Source: Voacanga thouarsii (taxonomy: Eukaryota > Streptophyta > Magnoliopsida > Gentianales > Apocynaceae). From it: a DNA stretch of 64,000 nucleotides. Location: contig JANUWF010001822.1 of the NCBI GenBank assembly GCA_026120185.1, positions 1 through 64,000 on the forward strand. The letters run 5' to 3'. Position numbers and translations under genes: made by a program. Every line of letters begins with the position of its first letter. The stretch's first letter is position 1. The notes under the pieces are model-generated. The model was not told the DNA's origin, made no database searches, and saw only the letters and a list, made by a program, of their open reading frames with translations. Of this stretch, positions 31,984 to 44,106 are shown piece after piece.

Positions 31984-32580
31984 ATTTCCTAATATATGTG
32001 TGTATATATAAGTGTATATGAATCCATACACACATACATACAAATATTTAAAATAGGTAACAAGTAAATTTATTACCATTTAAATTTATCCAGTTGTACA
32101 TAGATATCCTAATTATTGCAAATTATTGAATAATATGTATTGATAGTATATTTATATGATTATTTATGTTTTATTATATATATAGTATATAAATATATAT
32201 TTATTAATATATTTATATGTGTGTTGTATATATGTGGGATGTATATGTATTTGTGTATGTATGAATGTGTGTGTGTGTGTGTGTGTGTGTATAGTAAAAA
32301 ATATTTGTAAAAATATAATGTATGAGTCTTTTTTCTAATTGATCTATATATATAAAATTATTTAATAAATCGATGACATAATTTATTAAAAATGATGACA
32401 TAATTAATAGCATATAGACTTTTAAAATTATATAAATATACAAAATAACTTATTATATTGAATAATTTTTTTTAATGGTAAACATAATACGATTATTATA
32501 TTTTGTTATAATATTAATGTTTTAAAAAAATTAAAATAGAAATTTACAAATAGTTTAAGTAAAAAAAAAAAAAAAGATAT
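31984..32580. other. AT-rich DNA without recognisable genes
   Basis: Contains a (TG)n run at about 32266-32290 and TA-rich stretches. No coding or element ends recognised. Confidence 0.5.
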
Positions 32581-32589
32581 GACCAAACA

Positions 32590-32665
32590 TGAAATTTGGC
32601 CCAGTAGTTGAGTGCGTGCATTGCACTCTCATCGGATCAGGGTTCGAATCTCACATCTCGCAATT
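32590..32665 (+). repeat. tRNA-derived (SINE-like) sequence
   Basis: A box TGGCCCAGTAGTTG (32597-32610) and B box GGTTCGAATCTCA (32641-32653) at tRNA-like spacing. A run of A (32562-32575) precedes it, so orientation and limits of any SINE are unclear. Confidence 0.5.
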
Positions 32666-32829
32666 TAATTAGGGTTGGTACAATTAGGTGTGGTGGGTTC
32701 ACATGAACTAAGCAATAAGAAGTAATACAGTGTGCAATCAGGTTTGATGGGTTCACATGGACCAAGCAATTAATAAGAAGCAATATAGTGTGCAATTTTC
32801 TATCCATTCTCGCCATTGACCTCTTTTGG
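32666..32829. repeat. partly duplicated AT-rich stretch
   Basis: Two near copies of a segment with GTGGGTTCACATG/GATGGGTTCACATG followed by AAGCAATAAGAAG lie at about 32690-32735 and 32745-32800. Origin unknown. Confidence 0.4.
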
Positions 32830-33228
32830 CAGTGAAAATTGTTTATATTGGCAACGAAATTTTTTTATCACAAAAGGTAGTATATTTTCTTACCATCATA
32901 TTTAATTTTTTAAATAATATTATATTTATAGTGACGAAATTTTAGCGACAACTTTTTTGTCACTAAAAATCATCAGACAAAACTAAACCTTTAGCGACAA
33001 AATTTTTTTACCTTTAACTAAGAAATTTTTCCTAGCAAAAGTCTAGGCTTTAGCTAGGAAAAATCTAGCTAAAGGGCTCTCTTTGGTGACAAAATGAGGC
33101 TTTAGCGATGACGTTTCAATGAAAAAGTGGTGAGGAAGTGAGTTTTGTCATGGAAGGGCTTTAGCTAGGAAATTTTAGCCTTTAATGAGGAAAATTTTTT
33201 GTCACGTAAGGCTATTTTTTTGATAGTG
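32830..33228. mobile_element. 3' end of a second CACTA-type element
   Basis: Ends ATTTTTTTGATAGTG at 33228, the inverted form of a CACTATCAAAAAAA terminus, and carries repeated subterminal motifs (TTTAGCGACAAAATTTTTTT, GCTTTAGCTAGGAAA) over 32920-33210. No matching 5' end was found, so it is truncated or its other end is unrecognisable. A copia pol fragment starts immediately beyond. Confidence 0.65.
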
Positions 33229-34800
33229 TGATCTAGTCTCCGATCACCAGGAGGAAGATCCCACTAGATACGAGGAGGCTATTGCTGATGTCGATGCCGA
33301 TACTGACCTATGTTATGAAGCAATGAAAGCTGATATGAGTCTATATGTACTTCAATCAAGTTAGAGATGTTGTAGCTTCCCCTGAAGGAAAAAAATCCAT
33401 TGGGTGTAAGTGGGTATACAAGAGAAAAAGAGGTGCAAATAGGAAGGTGGAAACCTTTAAAGCTAGGCTTGTGGCGAAAGGGTATACGCAGAAAGATGAC
33501 ATCGATTATGAGGAAACCTTTTCTTGATAGCCATGCTTAAGTCCATCCGTATCCTTTTTACTATCTCATATCACTATGACTTCAAGATATAACAAATGGA
33601 TATCAAGACGGTATTTTTTAATGGTCATCTTAGTGAAAATATCTATATATCCCAATCAGAGGGCTTTATTGCTAAAGGTTAAGAACATATGGTTTATAAG
33701 CTTCAGAAGTCTATTCATGGACTTAAGCAGGTATTGAGAGCATGGAACATTTATTTTGATGAGATTGTAAAGTCTTATGGTTTCACTCAAAATGAGGATA
33801 AACCATGTGTGTACAGAAAATTTGAAGGCATTAATATGATTTTTCTTGTGATATATATGGATGACATTCTACTCATTGGGAATGATGTGGGGACATTGTC
33901 GTCTACTAAGGTTTAGTTGTCTAGTTATTTTAGTATGAAAGACTTGGAAGAAGCCAGTTATATTCTTGAGATTAAGTTCTTAGAAATAGAAAGTAGAGAA
34001 TATTAGGTTTATCTCAAGCCACATATATTGACAAGATGTTGGCAAAGTTCAGTATGGACTCGTGCAAGAGAGCACTAATCCCTTGCAACATGGGCTATCT
34101 TTTTTTTCAAAGGACTGTCCTAAGTCTGAAGAAGAAAAAGACAAGATGAGTAGGATTCCCTATGCCTTGGCTATGGGAAGTCTCGTGGATGCTATGTTGT
34201 GTATTAGACTAGATATCTACTTTGCTATAAGCTTAGTCAGCAGATATCAGTCAAACCCTAAAGAGGTTCATTGGCAAACTGTAAATCATATTCTCAAGTA
34301 CCTCAAGGGAATGAGAGATTATATACTAGTTTACTGGGCTGATGACTTGGTTTCAACAAGATACATAGACTCAGACTTCCAGGCGAATAAAGATGAGAGA
34401 AAATCCACTAACGAATATGTCTTTGCCTTGTCTGGGGAAGCTATTTTATGGAGGAGTATTAAGCAATCTTGTATTGCTGACTCAACCACAGAAGTTGAGT
34501 CTATGACAGCTTCGAAGTCATCCAAGGAAGCAGTTTGGCTCCAAAAGTTCCTCACAGAACTTGGAGTCATGCCATAGATGGACAAGTCTATTGCATTGTA
34601 TTGCAAAAACACAGGTGCAGTATGGCATTCCAAAGAACCAAGGAACAACAAAAAAGAGAAAAGCATATAGAGAAAAAGTACTACTTGGTCCGGGAATTTA
34701 TTTAGAGATGAAAAGTCATAAAGGAATAGATAGCTTCAGAGAATAATCTAACTAATCTATTCATCGAGCCTTTAGCTGAAAAAGTCTTTAAAAGACACTT
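33229..34800 (+). pseudogene. copia reverse transcriptase and RNase H remnant
   Basis: Open stretches separated by stops and shifts: 33345-33527 has QVRDVVASPEGKKSIGCKWV and FKARLVAKGYTQKDDIDYEE; 33689-33916 has VYKLQKSIHGLKQVLRAWN and the catalytic-type box YMDD at about 33857-33868; 34062-34577 has IPYALAMGSLVDAMLCIRLD, YQSNPKEVHWQTV and DSTTEVESMTASKSSKEAVW from RNase H. It differs in detail from the copia element at 12939-21139. Dead by several stops. Confidence 0.85.
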
Positions 34801-34859
34801 AGATGCCATAATGGTGGGCACCTATAGACTTACATAGTCTTAGAGTGCAATTGAGAGAT

Positions 34860-36024
34860 TATTGGAATGTATGCCCACTAAGACTGTATTTCTGATGTAA
34901 TTTTGATTAAATCAATAAAAGTATTATTCTTACAAATTTTTTATGTTTTCACATTTTAATTTATGCACAATTTCATTGGAAAAAGACTTATTGTGTTATT
35001 TGAATGGAGGACTTTCACAGTAAGGTATGAATCACGAGTTACTTAATACATAAATTGTTATTCTTAACTGGATGATGAGAATGAGAATCTCATCATCATA
35101 AGGTTATTATGTTATAAATTTTAGGTGGGGAATGGCTTATCTTTGGCCAATGGATAGTCTTCTTACTTCATAACATAAACGTATTCTAAATACATAGAAC
35201 TATACCTGTAGTAATGGTTTCTAAAAGTATTATATAGTGGAAACCCAAACTACTACTGTTACAGCGTGGACTAATACTCTACGGCTTGAGTATAGGTTAG
35301 TTGTCTGGTGAAGTTGGAAGCGTATATTTTGATATACTATAGTTGAGATTTTTTCGTAGGACTAATATGCTTGTATGTTGGGTATATGTGACTAATTAGT
35401 TAAGATAGACTTGTACAAGATAGCGTCTATGCTATATCGCCCCTTGAGACTATTTGAATGATCTAATAATCCAGGATTCTGGGAAACATGACTTGGATGT
35501 TTGTTTTAGGGTAACTCTCTTGGAAATCGAAAACATGCTAGGAAGTCATGGATCATTATACTAGAGGTCTAAAGATGGTAGATGTCATTTAAAAAGATGT
35601 TAGTATACTCTTCCTCTCTGAATATACGGTGTTACGTAGAGGGATATATTTATCATAACACTTGTAGGTCAGAGACTTTGCTAATGCAGCATTGTCCTTG
35701 TGGTCAATATTTTCTTATGGTGATATTAGAAAATATTTAAAATGCAAAATAAAACTATTTCTATAGAAGGATTTTTTTTGGTTATTTTAGTAGCCAAGGC
35801 GATGTGTCTTTTGATCCTCGGAATAGCCTAAAAGTCCTGATAGGTTTGGGATGAGGAATTGGTCTTAAATAGAATAGATTTTATTTTATTCAGATAGCCT
35901 AGTTTATTTATTGGGCTAGAATAAAATAAAAGGTCCAAAGAGAGAATTAATTAATTAGTTTAGTGGGTTAATTAATTATTCAAGACTTAAGCTCGGTTTG
36001 AATAATTAAAATTAACAAAAGTGT
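34860..36024 (+). repeat. copia 3' LTR, first part
   Basis: Begins TATTGGAATGTATGCCC, aligning with TGTTGGGAAATATGCCC at 60637 (TG changed to TA). The similarity continues through CAGTAAGGTATG (near 35020), TACTACTG and TAGTGGGTTAATTAATT. Interrupted at 36025. Confidence 0.8.
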
Positions 36025-39000
36025 TGTAACTCCCCATATATTCATATCGTAGTGGACCTTACACTATGGATTGTCGCCCCATCTACTTCCCAGACAAGGG
36101 GTCTTCATATTGAAAACAACTTAGAATACAACGGAATTTTTTCAAAAATATTACTTCAAATACAAGGACAATTTGATACATAGAGCCATCAAGAGATTAA
36201 GTCTTCTAACCAAGTATGGGTAGTATCCAAATCTCCACAGTCATCCTTGGCACTATCTTTTGATTCTTTGGCAAAATCGAGAATCTTTTAATAGGGATTG
36301 GTCTCTAAAAGTTATCAAGAATAAAACATGTGTGAGTGCTAAACACTTAGTGAGTCCTGTATACTAGTGTTTTCCTTATAGAAACAATTGGTAAAACTAA
36401 GTACTATTTCTAGGATTAAATAGTAAAGTAAGTAGCAACAAGACAGGTTAGTAAACTTGCGCTCATTGTAAACATGCATAATCAAGTATCTGGAGTTCAT
36501 GTTTATCCAAAAATGCAGGTATAAAATCCATGTGTCCTTAGTGGAAAAAATCATGTTCAGGATTTTAGGAATTCAAGTAAATCAGGCATTATTTTGGCAA
36601 AATTCATATGCAAGAAATTAGGAATTCAAGTAATGCAAGAATTAAATCTAGAAAAATTCATCTTCAGGAATTTTAGAAAATCATGGAAATCTTATTTGGA
36701 AAACTCATGTGCAGGAATTCAGGAATTCAGGCATAAAGCATGTCATTTTAGGAATTCAGGCATAAAATATGTAAATTCAGGTATGCAGGATTTCATGTAT
36801 GTATGGCCCACTTGAGTAGGTTATTCAAAAATTGTGGCCCACTTAGGCTGGTTATTCATGCGTTAGCTACTCCAAATGTCCGGTCATCCCATTTTAAGTA
36901 AGACAAACCCCAAAACTGGCCAAGTTACTTTGAGCCGTCTATCTTTAACATAAGCTAGTACAAGGAGAATAACTCCTGTAGAGTACTCAACGCTTTCACA
37001 ACACGTATTTAGGTCCAAGAAATAGAAAAAGGTTTTCACTCCTTTTCCATAACTTGTAAATGCAAGGTATATGTGAAATATCATGAAATATGGCACATTG
37101 TGGAAATTTCGCAAGTAACTTGAAAAATATGTCAAAGAGTTTATGATTGTATCATGTAACATGAAAAAAACTTGTCATTACATTGGATATAATAGGTATT
37201 TTCAATTATATGCACGAAACCGATGATTAACAAGTAATAAAGAATTTGAAACTCTTAACAATCTCGGTTTTTCATTGATCGAGTGAAATACTTGTATTTC
37301 ATTTCATTAAAAAAAAATTGTAATTAAAATAGAGTGTAGAAATCCAAAGTTCAATTAACTTGTAAAATGTTTCCACATTCTTCGGGTCCAAATATAACAT
37401 TTTCTAAACTATTAGATTTATTTTGTAGAAAATACCCTTACGCGAGTTTGCCCATAAAGTCTTAATAAACTATATTTTTTTCCATATTTGGGAAGCTCGT
37501 GTAGTGCGTAAAGCATGGTTTTCAATGTATAAAAGCTTTGTAATAAATAAATATTCAAGAAAAGGATTTATGATAAAATCTGACAATTGATGCCTGCAAA
37601 TCTCAAGTAAAAACATTTTCTTGAATATATTAGAAAAACACGAATCTATATTAGAAAAACGTTTATTTGTATTAGAAAAATACTTTGTAACTCCAAAAGA
37701 TTTGAAAGCCGAGGAATGTTAGTTACTAAAGCTTTGCTTTAAATATGTCAGGATAACACATTTCTATATCTAGAAAGCATTTTAGTTTACCGAAAATATT
37801 TCATCACTCAAAAGAAATTAACAATCCAAGTATTTCACAAACACAGGGATTTCACAAACATAGTATTTCAGAAAACACTTAGCCGAAACGAGATTTAAAA
37901 CCAATGGACTCACTATGAGTGTTGTTAACTCGTAACGCTACCTACTCAATGCTCACCAAATCCTTGAAGGAAATCACGTCTACACCACGGATCAAATCAC
38001 ATGCTTCTTAGTAATTATAGAAGCACACATGCTATCTTAAAACTAAATATAGATAACGACATAAATTTTGCATTTTCACTTCATGACACCTTTTGGTATT
38101 TTTGACATATCATTCAAGCCACAAGTCCAAATGATGTCAAACTAGTTTTATAATAACTTCAAGACATTCCTTTACAATTTCTGACTCATGGAATACAAAT
38201 TCTCTTGTTCATTTTGTTCTGTTTTGAACACAAATTTCTAGTAGTTAAATCATATTATAGCTTTGGCACATTTTACTATTTTCACCATAACTTTTGATCC
38301 GTAAATCTAATTAACCTCAAACTTGTGCCAAAACGCTCCAATGATCATGAACTACAAAGCTATATATTGCTTTGTCAAATACAGAAACTTTATAGGACTA
38401 CTAGAGCAAAACAGTCTGATATTTTCGCTACTTCATCCATTTTCTTGATAAATTCCACTATTCCTTCATTCTTTTTTTTTTCATTCTAACACATGAACAA
38501 CTTTTTATTCATTTCATTTCCTTTTTTGTCATCCTTTAGTCCACTAATTTTCAGCTTTAACCAAACCAGTACTTTCATCATAAAATAACAGCAAAACTGG
38601 CAGTCTTGCATATATCACATAACATCACAATTTTCTCAACAATTATACCATTTTCCATGTTCAACTCTTTCTTCCAATTAAATAACAATATATAACAATT
38701 AGTAATCCAGTAAAACACTTTCAAACCACCCCTAATCAGCACATAGAACACAACCACAAGCTACCAATCCAATCTGCCACATACTTGTATACACAAAATA
38801 GCTTGCTCAATAATTACTTCCAATCATATTTCATAAACATGCATGGTTTCATGTATAATTCAAACCAAAATAATCCTCCTAACTTGCTTAACAACTTTAA
38901 TGCTTTCAAATAACTCCTTACCTTGTATTTCACTAATTTTTGGAGCCAGAAAATCCAAGCTTTCTTTCCTCTCCCTTCTCTCTCTTTCTCCTAGATTTCT

Positions 39001-40002
39001 TCTCTCTCCCTAGCTTTCTTTTCTTTTTCCTTCTTTTCTCTCTCCTATTGGCCAGTTACTTTCTCTCTCTCCCTTGCTGTTTTTTGTTGGCCAAAATGGC
39101 CTTTACCAACCCTCCGTGCTCTATTTATAGCTACAAGTAGCATATGCTCAATTAGAGAGAATGAATGGTTTTTGGACACTTGGAAAGCTTAGGTGCTTTG
39201 TAAAGCTTTGTGGAAGGTTATGAAAACCTTTAGAATTTCCTGGAATTCCACCTAACTCCTTCTTAGCCCATCATATTCTTCCATGAAATCATTCATGCAA
39301 CCTTTCAAATATTGCCACATGTTATTCTTGCCACCAATCATGAAATTCCACCTACCTTTTCATATAACCAATCAAATATTTTTGTAAATAAAATTAATAT
39401 TGCTACAATTCTTTCTCCTTTTCCCTTTCTTTTCTCCTTGGCTGGCTATCTTGCTGCCTTTCTACCGCTACCATCCTTTGTTCATGGTATAAAAATTGTC
39501 CATGTGCTAAAATCATAAAATGGTGACTAAGCCTGGTGAATTAAATTATTATGATGACTAAGCATGATAACTAGGCATGCTAATTAATGCCTCCAATAAT
39601 CTAATAACATAAAAGTTTACTTTCCACCTCATCCTAGATGATTCACCATATCACAACCAATCACAAATCACCTTTTATTTTCTTTTTCCCAAAATCCACC
39701 ATTTTTTTCTCAGGAAATAATCATAATTCAGTCCATTATTTATTCCAATTGGGAAAAATTTTTCTTTTACCAAAGAAATCTACTCATTAAACTGAACACA
39801 ATGATGTCGCTCAAAATTCCCAAATTCTTTCTCAGATTTTCTTAATTCGCGATAGAAAATTCCTTCGTCGCGCCTTAAGACTTTTATCATCCCGAAATAT
39901 TCCTCTGATTAAATTGAGCATTTATTGTTCTGCACATCCATACATATACTACTTTAATACAAAGTAGCACCCATTTACATACAAAATGGGAGGGATGTTA
40001 CA
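36025..40002 (-). repeat. ~4-kb solo gypsy LTR, minus strand
   Basis: On the minus strand it begins TGTAACATCCCTCCC and ends GGGGAGTTACA; 3978 bp. Length and ends match the Tekay/Del-like LTRs at 49334 and 60617. A TATA-like CTATAAATAG lies at 39121-39130 on the minus strand. It carries a cluster of AGGAATTCAGG-type repeats at 36560-36790 and two GTGGCCCACTT units at about 36803-36850. No clean 5-bp duplication is seen (AGTGT versus GGCCT), so one border may have decayed. No internal region, hence solo LTR. Confidence 0.75.
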
Positions 40003-40694
40003 GGCCTAAACTAAAATAAACTACATTATTAGACTTGTTTAATTGGGTTGTATAGTTAATTATTAATTGAGCTATTTAATTGGTCTTAGTTTAAATAATT
40101 TATTTGGCCCAATAGCCTAGACTAAGGGTCCAGTAGGCTAGGCCCATGCTTGTTTAGCTTAGGGCTAACGGGTTGAGCAGATGGTTGAGGAATGCATATA
40201 TGGTTTAAATTTTAAACTCTTGGATGATAGCTAGAGGTTAGGTGATAGAGTTTGGATTGATCAAAAAACTCTTTAAGGCTAAGAAATACGAGTTTCTTCT
40301 CACGTATGTGTTTCTTTTTGAATTTTGAAAGCTTTCTGTGTATTCGTTCTTCTAGTAGATACAGAAATAGAAAGTTACTCCTCTTAATACTGCTCTTTAG
40401 CAGATTGTTAAGAGATTATAATAGGCCAATTCTTTTCTCTCAAAAGGCTTTTGCCAAATCATCAAGCTCTGGTCATATTCCGCAAGGCCAAAAGGTATTC
40501 ATGCAAACCAGACGAACCCAACATCTTGCAAGCTTTGATCCAGAAGCATCCATAAGTGAATAAGTGGTCGTTCAAAGGTATCGTGACTATGTCGACTACC
40601 TCTTCTTCGGACTCATCAAGAGAGATCATACTTCACTCAAATTATCTCAATTCAAGTATTGTTTTGATCTCTATATCGAGTTACATAAGAGTTT
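40003..40694 (+). repeat. copia 3' LTR, second part
   Basis: Resumes with CCTAAACTAAAATAAACT, parallel to GACTAAACTAATATGGGC near 61822 in the solo copy. With 34860-36024 it totals about 1.86 kb, near the 1.81 kb of the solo LTR. Its true end is not clear; the gypsy LTR at 40695 may cut it. Confidence 0.65.
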
Positions 40695-42120
40695 TGATAG
40701 GACCTAATTATATCTATATTTTTCTATTTATTTGATGATGTTTTGTGGTACTTTTAGTTTAATAACTAGTTATTTCCCTTCCTATTTGATGTTTTGCATG
40801 TGAAAAGTATTTTTGGTGAATTTGTATAGGAGTTGGACGATTTAGAGCAAAATTGTAGATTTTCACACTCGACTCGGCACTTGTTCAAAGTGGTTGAACC
40901 GGCTGTGGCTCGATTCTAGAAAAATAGAGAAAACATAGCTCAAACTGGGAGATTTCTAGAGCTGGACTGGCACTGGTCCAGATGAAGTGACCCAGCATCG
41001 GCACTGCTCTGTTGTGGCAATTCAGAGTCCTTTTTCAAGTCAAATTGAAAATTGTCAAAGAGGTTAACTTATTTCTAACTTGTACTCGTCTAAGGCTTTT
41101 GAAGGACAAATTTTAGCATTTAAGAGGCCTATTTAACCATGAACAAGTGAAGTATATAGGGGGGATTTAATAGATTGAAAGAAAAAAAAAAAAGCTCAAT
41201 TCATTCATTGAAGGAGGAATTCACTACTCAAGGAGTATTGTTTCAAGGAGATTTTCAAAGGAGGAAGAAGATGGTTTGTTTATGAGTTCTTTCTAAGACC
41301 TTTGTTTTCTTTTTCTTTGAACAATGATGAGATTAATGTTTTAATTGTAATTAAATATTATTTTTTAATTTGTGACAATGAATTAATTTAGTATTTTGTT
41401 CAATTAATTATTTATCTTGGTATTTGATTACTTGTTGTTAATGGTGAATTGATAAAATTGGACCATTCTTCTAATTAACTTGAGAAAGAGATTAGAAGAT
41501 AGTTTTTATTGCTCAATTCTTGATTTATTTTCTTAACTAACTTGAGAGAGAGTTTAAGTAGAGATTAAATAATAAAAAATTGTTGATTTCACCTATAGAT
41601 AGAAGAATAAATGATTTCATACCATTGTCACCTAGAGATATGGATAATTATCAAGGATTCATATTCTATGCATCTTTTTGTTATTTTAGTGAGACTGAGA
41701 TATCCATTAAAATTGACTAAGAGATAGTGAATTATAACTCGAGAGATAGTGGATTCTATATTAAACTCATTCATGATGCCAAGGAAAGTGATTAATTGTA
41801 ATAATTGCTAATGACTTATTATCATGTTTTCAAGATAATCATTCAAATACATGTTTTTCTCTCCAAGAGTTGTGTATGTATTTTGTCTTTATTTTTATTT
41901 TTTACTCTTTATCAATCTAATTAGTAGGTTAAATATTGAATGAAAAGTAATTAGTGTGTATTTGTTCCTTGAGGATCGATACTCGTTAATTCCTTATACT
42001 ATGCTGAATGATGAGTGTACTTGCTCATATGTATAATTTGGAATAAATGTTTTCATTTAAACTTGATTGAAAATGGATACAAAATTGCATGATTTTTATA
42101 TACCTAAATTTAATGTATAA
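40695..42120 (+). repeat. 5' LTR of the Tat/Athila-type element
   Basis: About 1.43 kb from TGATAGGACCTAATTAT to a decayed end near TAATGTATAA, just before the PBS. Same family as the LTRs at 9273 and 58753. Confidence 0.8.
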
Positions 42121-42125
42121 TTTTT

Positions 42126-42143
42126 TGGGACCGTTGTCGGGGA
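42126..42143 (+). other. PBS, tRNA-Asp type
   Basis: TGGGACCGTTGTCGGGGA, two or three changes from the Tat/Athila PBS TGGCGCCGTTGCCGGGGA. Confidence 0.78.
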
Positions 42144-42389
42144 ACAATATCATAAAAGCTTGGAATTCATTAATTAGCCATGTTTATATGTCTATATGTA
42201 AATATGTATATATGTTCTTTATTTAAATATGTGCAATAAGTTGTTGTATGATGTTTGAAGTTGTATAGGTTAATTATTGTATACGATGCTAATTGCTTGT
42301 TTATAAATGTGTAAAGTCCAAATTCTTATAGCCTTATTTTTTTTCTATAGGAAGACTTCTTAGTTTATGACCTAACAAAACATAGGAGA

Positions 42390-43735
42390 CAGCGTGAACT
42401 TTGATCCAGAAATTGAAAGAACACTAATAAGGATTTGACAAGCCTATAAAAATCAAGCTGACCAATTGAGTTCCATAGGAGATATGGAAGTTAACCAAAA
42501 CAATAATAGCGATAATGGTGGAAAAAATAGAAGGACTATGAGAGATTTTGCTAAGCCTGCAATTCAGGTACGTACTTGAGTATAACTAGACCAAGGGTGG
42601 AAGCCAACAATTTTGAAATAAAATCCAACATAATCTAAAGGATTCAAAACATAGTCCAATTTGATGGGTTACCTGATGAAAATCCTAACTCCTACCTCGC
42701 TAGTTTTTTGGACATTTGTAACACTTTCAAAATAAATTGTGTGTTGGAAGATGCTATTAAATTGAGACTCTTTCCTTTCTCTCTTAGGAATAGAGTCAAA
42801 TCTTAGTTAAAGTCCTTACCAGTAGGTCAATCACTTCGTGGACTGGGTTAACTAAAAATTCTTAGCTAAATATTTCCCCACATCAAGAACAACAAAGCTT
42901 AGGACCGATATCTTTGCCTTTCAACAATTAGAGTCCAAAAGCCTATTTGAGTATTGGGAAAGGTGGAAAGAAATACTTAGAAAGTGTCTATATCATGGGT
43001 TTGAACTAGGCATGCAAATCTAAATTTTTACTAGTGGATTAAAATTTTTTTTAAAGCAATTGATTAATGTATTTGCGGGAGGAACAATAAACCTTAAGAC
43101 CTTTAAAGAATTGTATGAGTTAATTGAGGATATCACCATGAACAATTACTCATGGGGTAATTCAAGGTCTAAGGCTTGTGTTTAGGGAGTCCATAAAATA
43201 GATGTTATGGCTGCTTCGAAAGTAAAAATTGAGGCACTGGCTCAAAAGATGAACAAATGGCAGGTCCTTCACAGGTAATGAATGGTAAGCGTGATTTTTG
43301 TAGAGAAAGGCACCCCAATCATGAGTGCCAAAACATGGGATCTTCTATAGAGTCCTTAGAGCAAGCTACTTTTATGGGGAATATGCGACAAGGTAACAAT
43401 CCATACAGTACTACCTATAATTCTAGTTGGAGAAATTACCCTAACTTTTCTTGGATCAATCAAAACCAACTAAGGAAAAACCCCTCGAACTTCACTGGAA
43501 ACCAAAGGGCTCCACATTCCTTGCCTTACAATTCACTACCACCAAAGCTATCATTAGAAGAGTTGATTAACCGCATGATAAGTTCTACTAAAACACGTTT
43601 CCAAGGAGTAGACGCAATGACTAGGAGTTTGGAGGCTTCAATGCATAACCTGGTGAATCAAATTGGTTAATTGGTTAAACGTTTTGGGGATCAAGTTGAA
43701 TTTCTACCTGGGAATACGGAGAACAATCCATGAGG
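42390..43735 (+). pseudogene. Tat/Athila gag, degenerate
   Basis: Broken pieces in order: FDPEIERTLIRI, DMEVNQNNNSDNGGKNRRTM, RDFAKPAIQV; an FDGLP-like start of the capsid domain (about 42660) with frame changes; KFLAKYFPTSRTTKLRTDIF, FQQLESKSLFEYWERWKEIL and KCLYHGFELGMQ. The part at 43257-43670 is open and contains NPYSTTYNSSWRNYPNFSW, a hallmark of Athila-type gag, then LPPKLSLEELINRM. The zinc knuckle is unclear. Many stops. It would form the particle for this element and perhaps for its non-autonomous relatives. Confidence 0.82.
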
Positions 43736-43889
43736 CCAATATCGTGGAAAAAGTTAAATTTTACTTGCTTTATTATTTTTAGTATTGGACAATCTTTTAT
43801 TTTCGTTATTCGTCTTTTTGCTTAGTATGTTCATGCATATATGCTTTTCAAAATTGGGACTTTTTTTTTCATTCCTATCTTCATAAAAA
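43736..43889 (+). other. short non-coding stretch after gag
   Basis: T-rich and A-rich runs (43861-43870, 43886-43900). No pol follows; the nested element begins here, with a border that cannot be fixed exactly. Confidence 0.4.
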
Positions 43890-44106
43890 AAAAAAAAAAA
43901 CTCAAACAAAGCTGACTAGGCACCCACTCAGAAAGTTTGACTTGGCACTAGTCCAACTCTGGATTTTTAACTGACAGAAAACATACCCGATCTAGCGTCA
44001 TGTTGGACAAAGCTTACAAAATGGCCAATTTTGACATTTTTTTTTTCAAAATTTTTTCAAAAAGTATTTAGAACAAAACAAATAGTGATTATTTTAGCCC
44101 CTATCA
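43890..44106 (-). repeat. 3' LTR remnant
   Basis: Ends TTTTAGCCCCTATCA and carries parts of the LTR (TTGACTTGGCACTAGTCC, then TTTTTCAAAAAG), with most of the LTR missing compared with 46763-48224. Confidence 0.65.

Larger units (their letters stand above)
33229..40694 (+). mobile_element. copia element, 3' part only
   Basis: RT and RNase H remnants (33229-34800), then a 3' LTR starting at about 34860 that is split by a solo gypsy LTR (36025-40002) and resumes at 40003. The LTR belongs to the same family as the solo copy at 60637-62450. The 5' LTR, gag, protease and integrase are absent; the left border coincides with the CACTA end. Confidence 0.8.

Noticed and set aside
38940..39140. Hydrophobic Ser/Leu/Phe-rich frame
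   Set aside because: CT-rich stretch on the opposite strand of a gypsy LTR, downstream of its own TATA box; no independent support.
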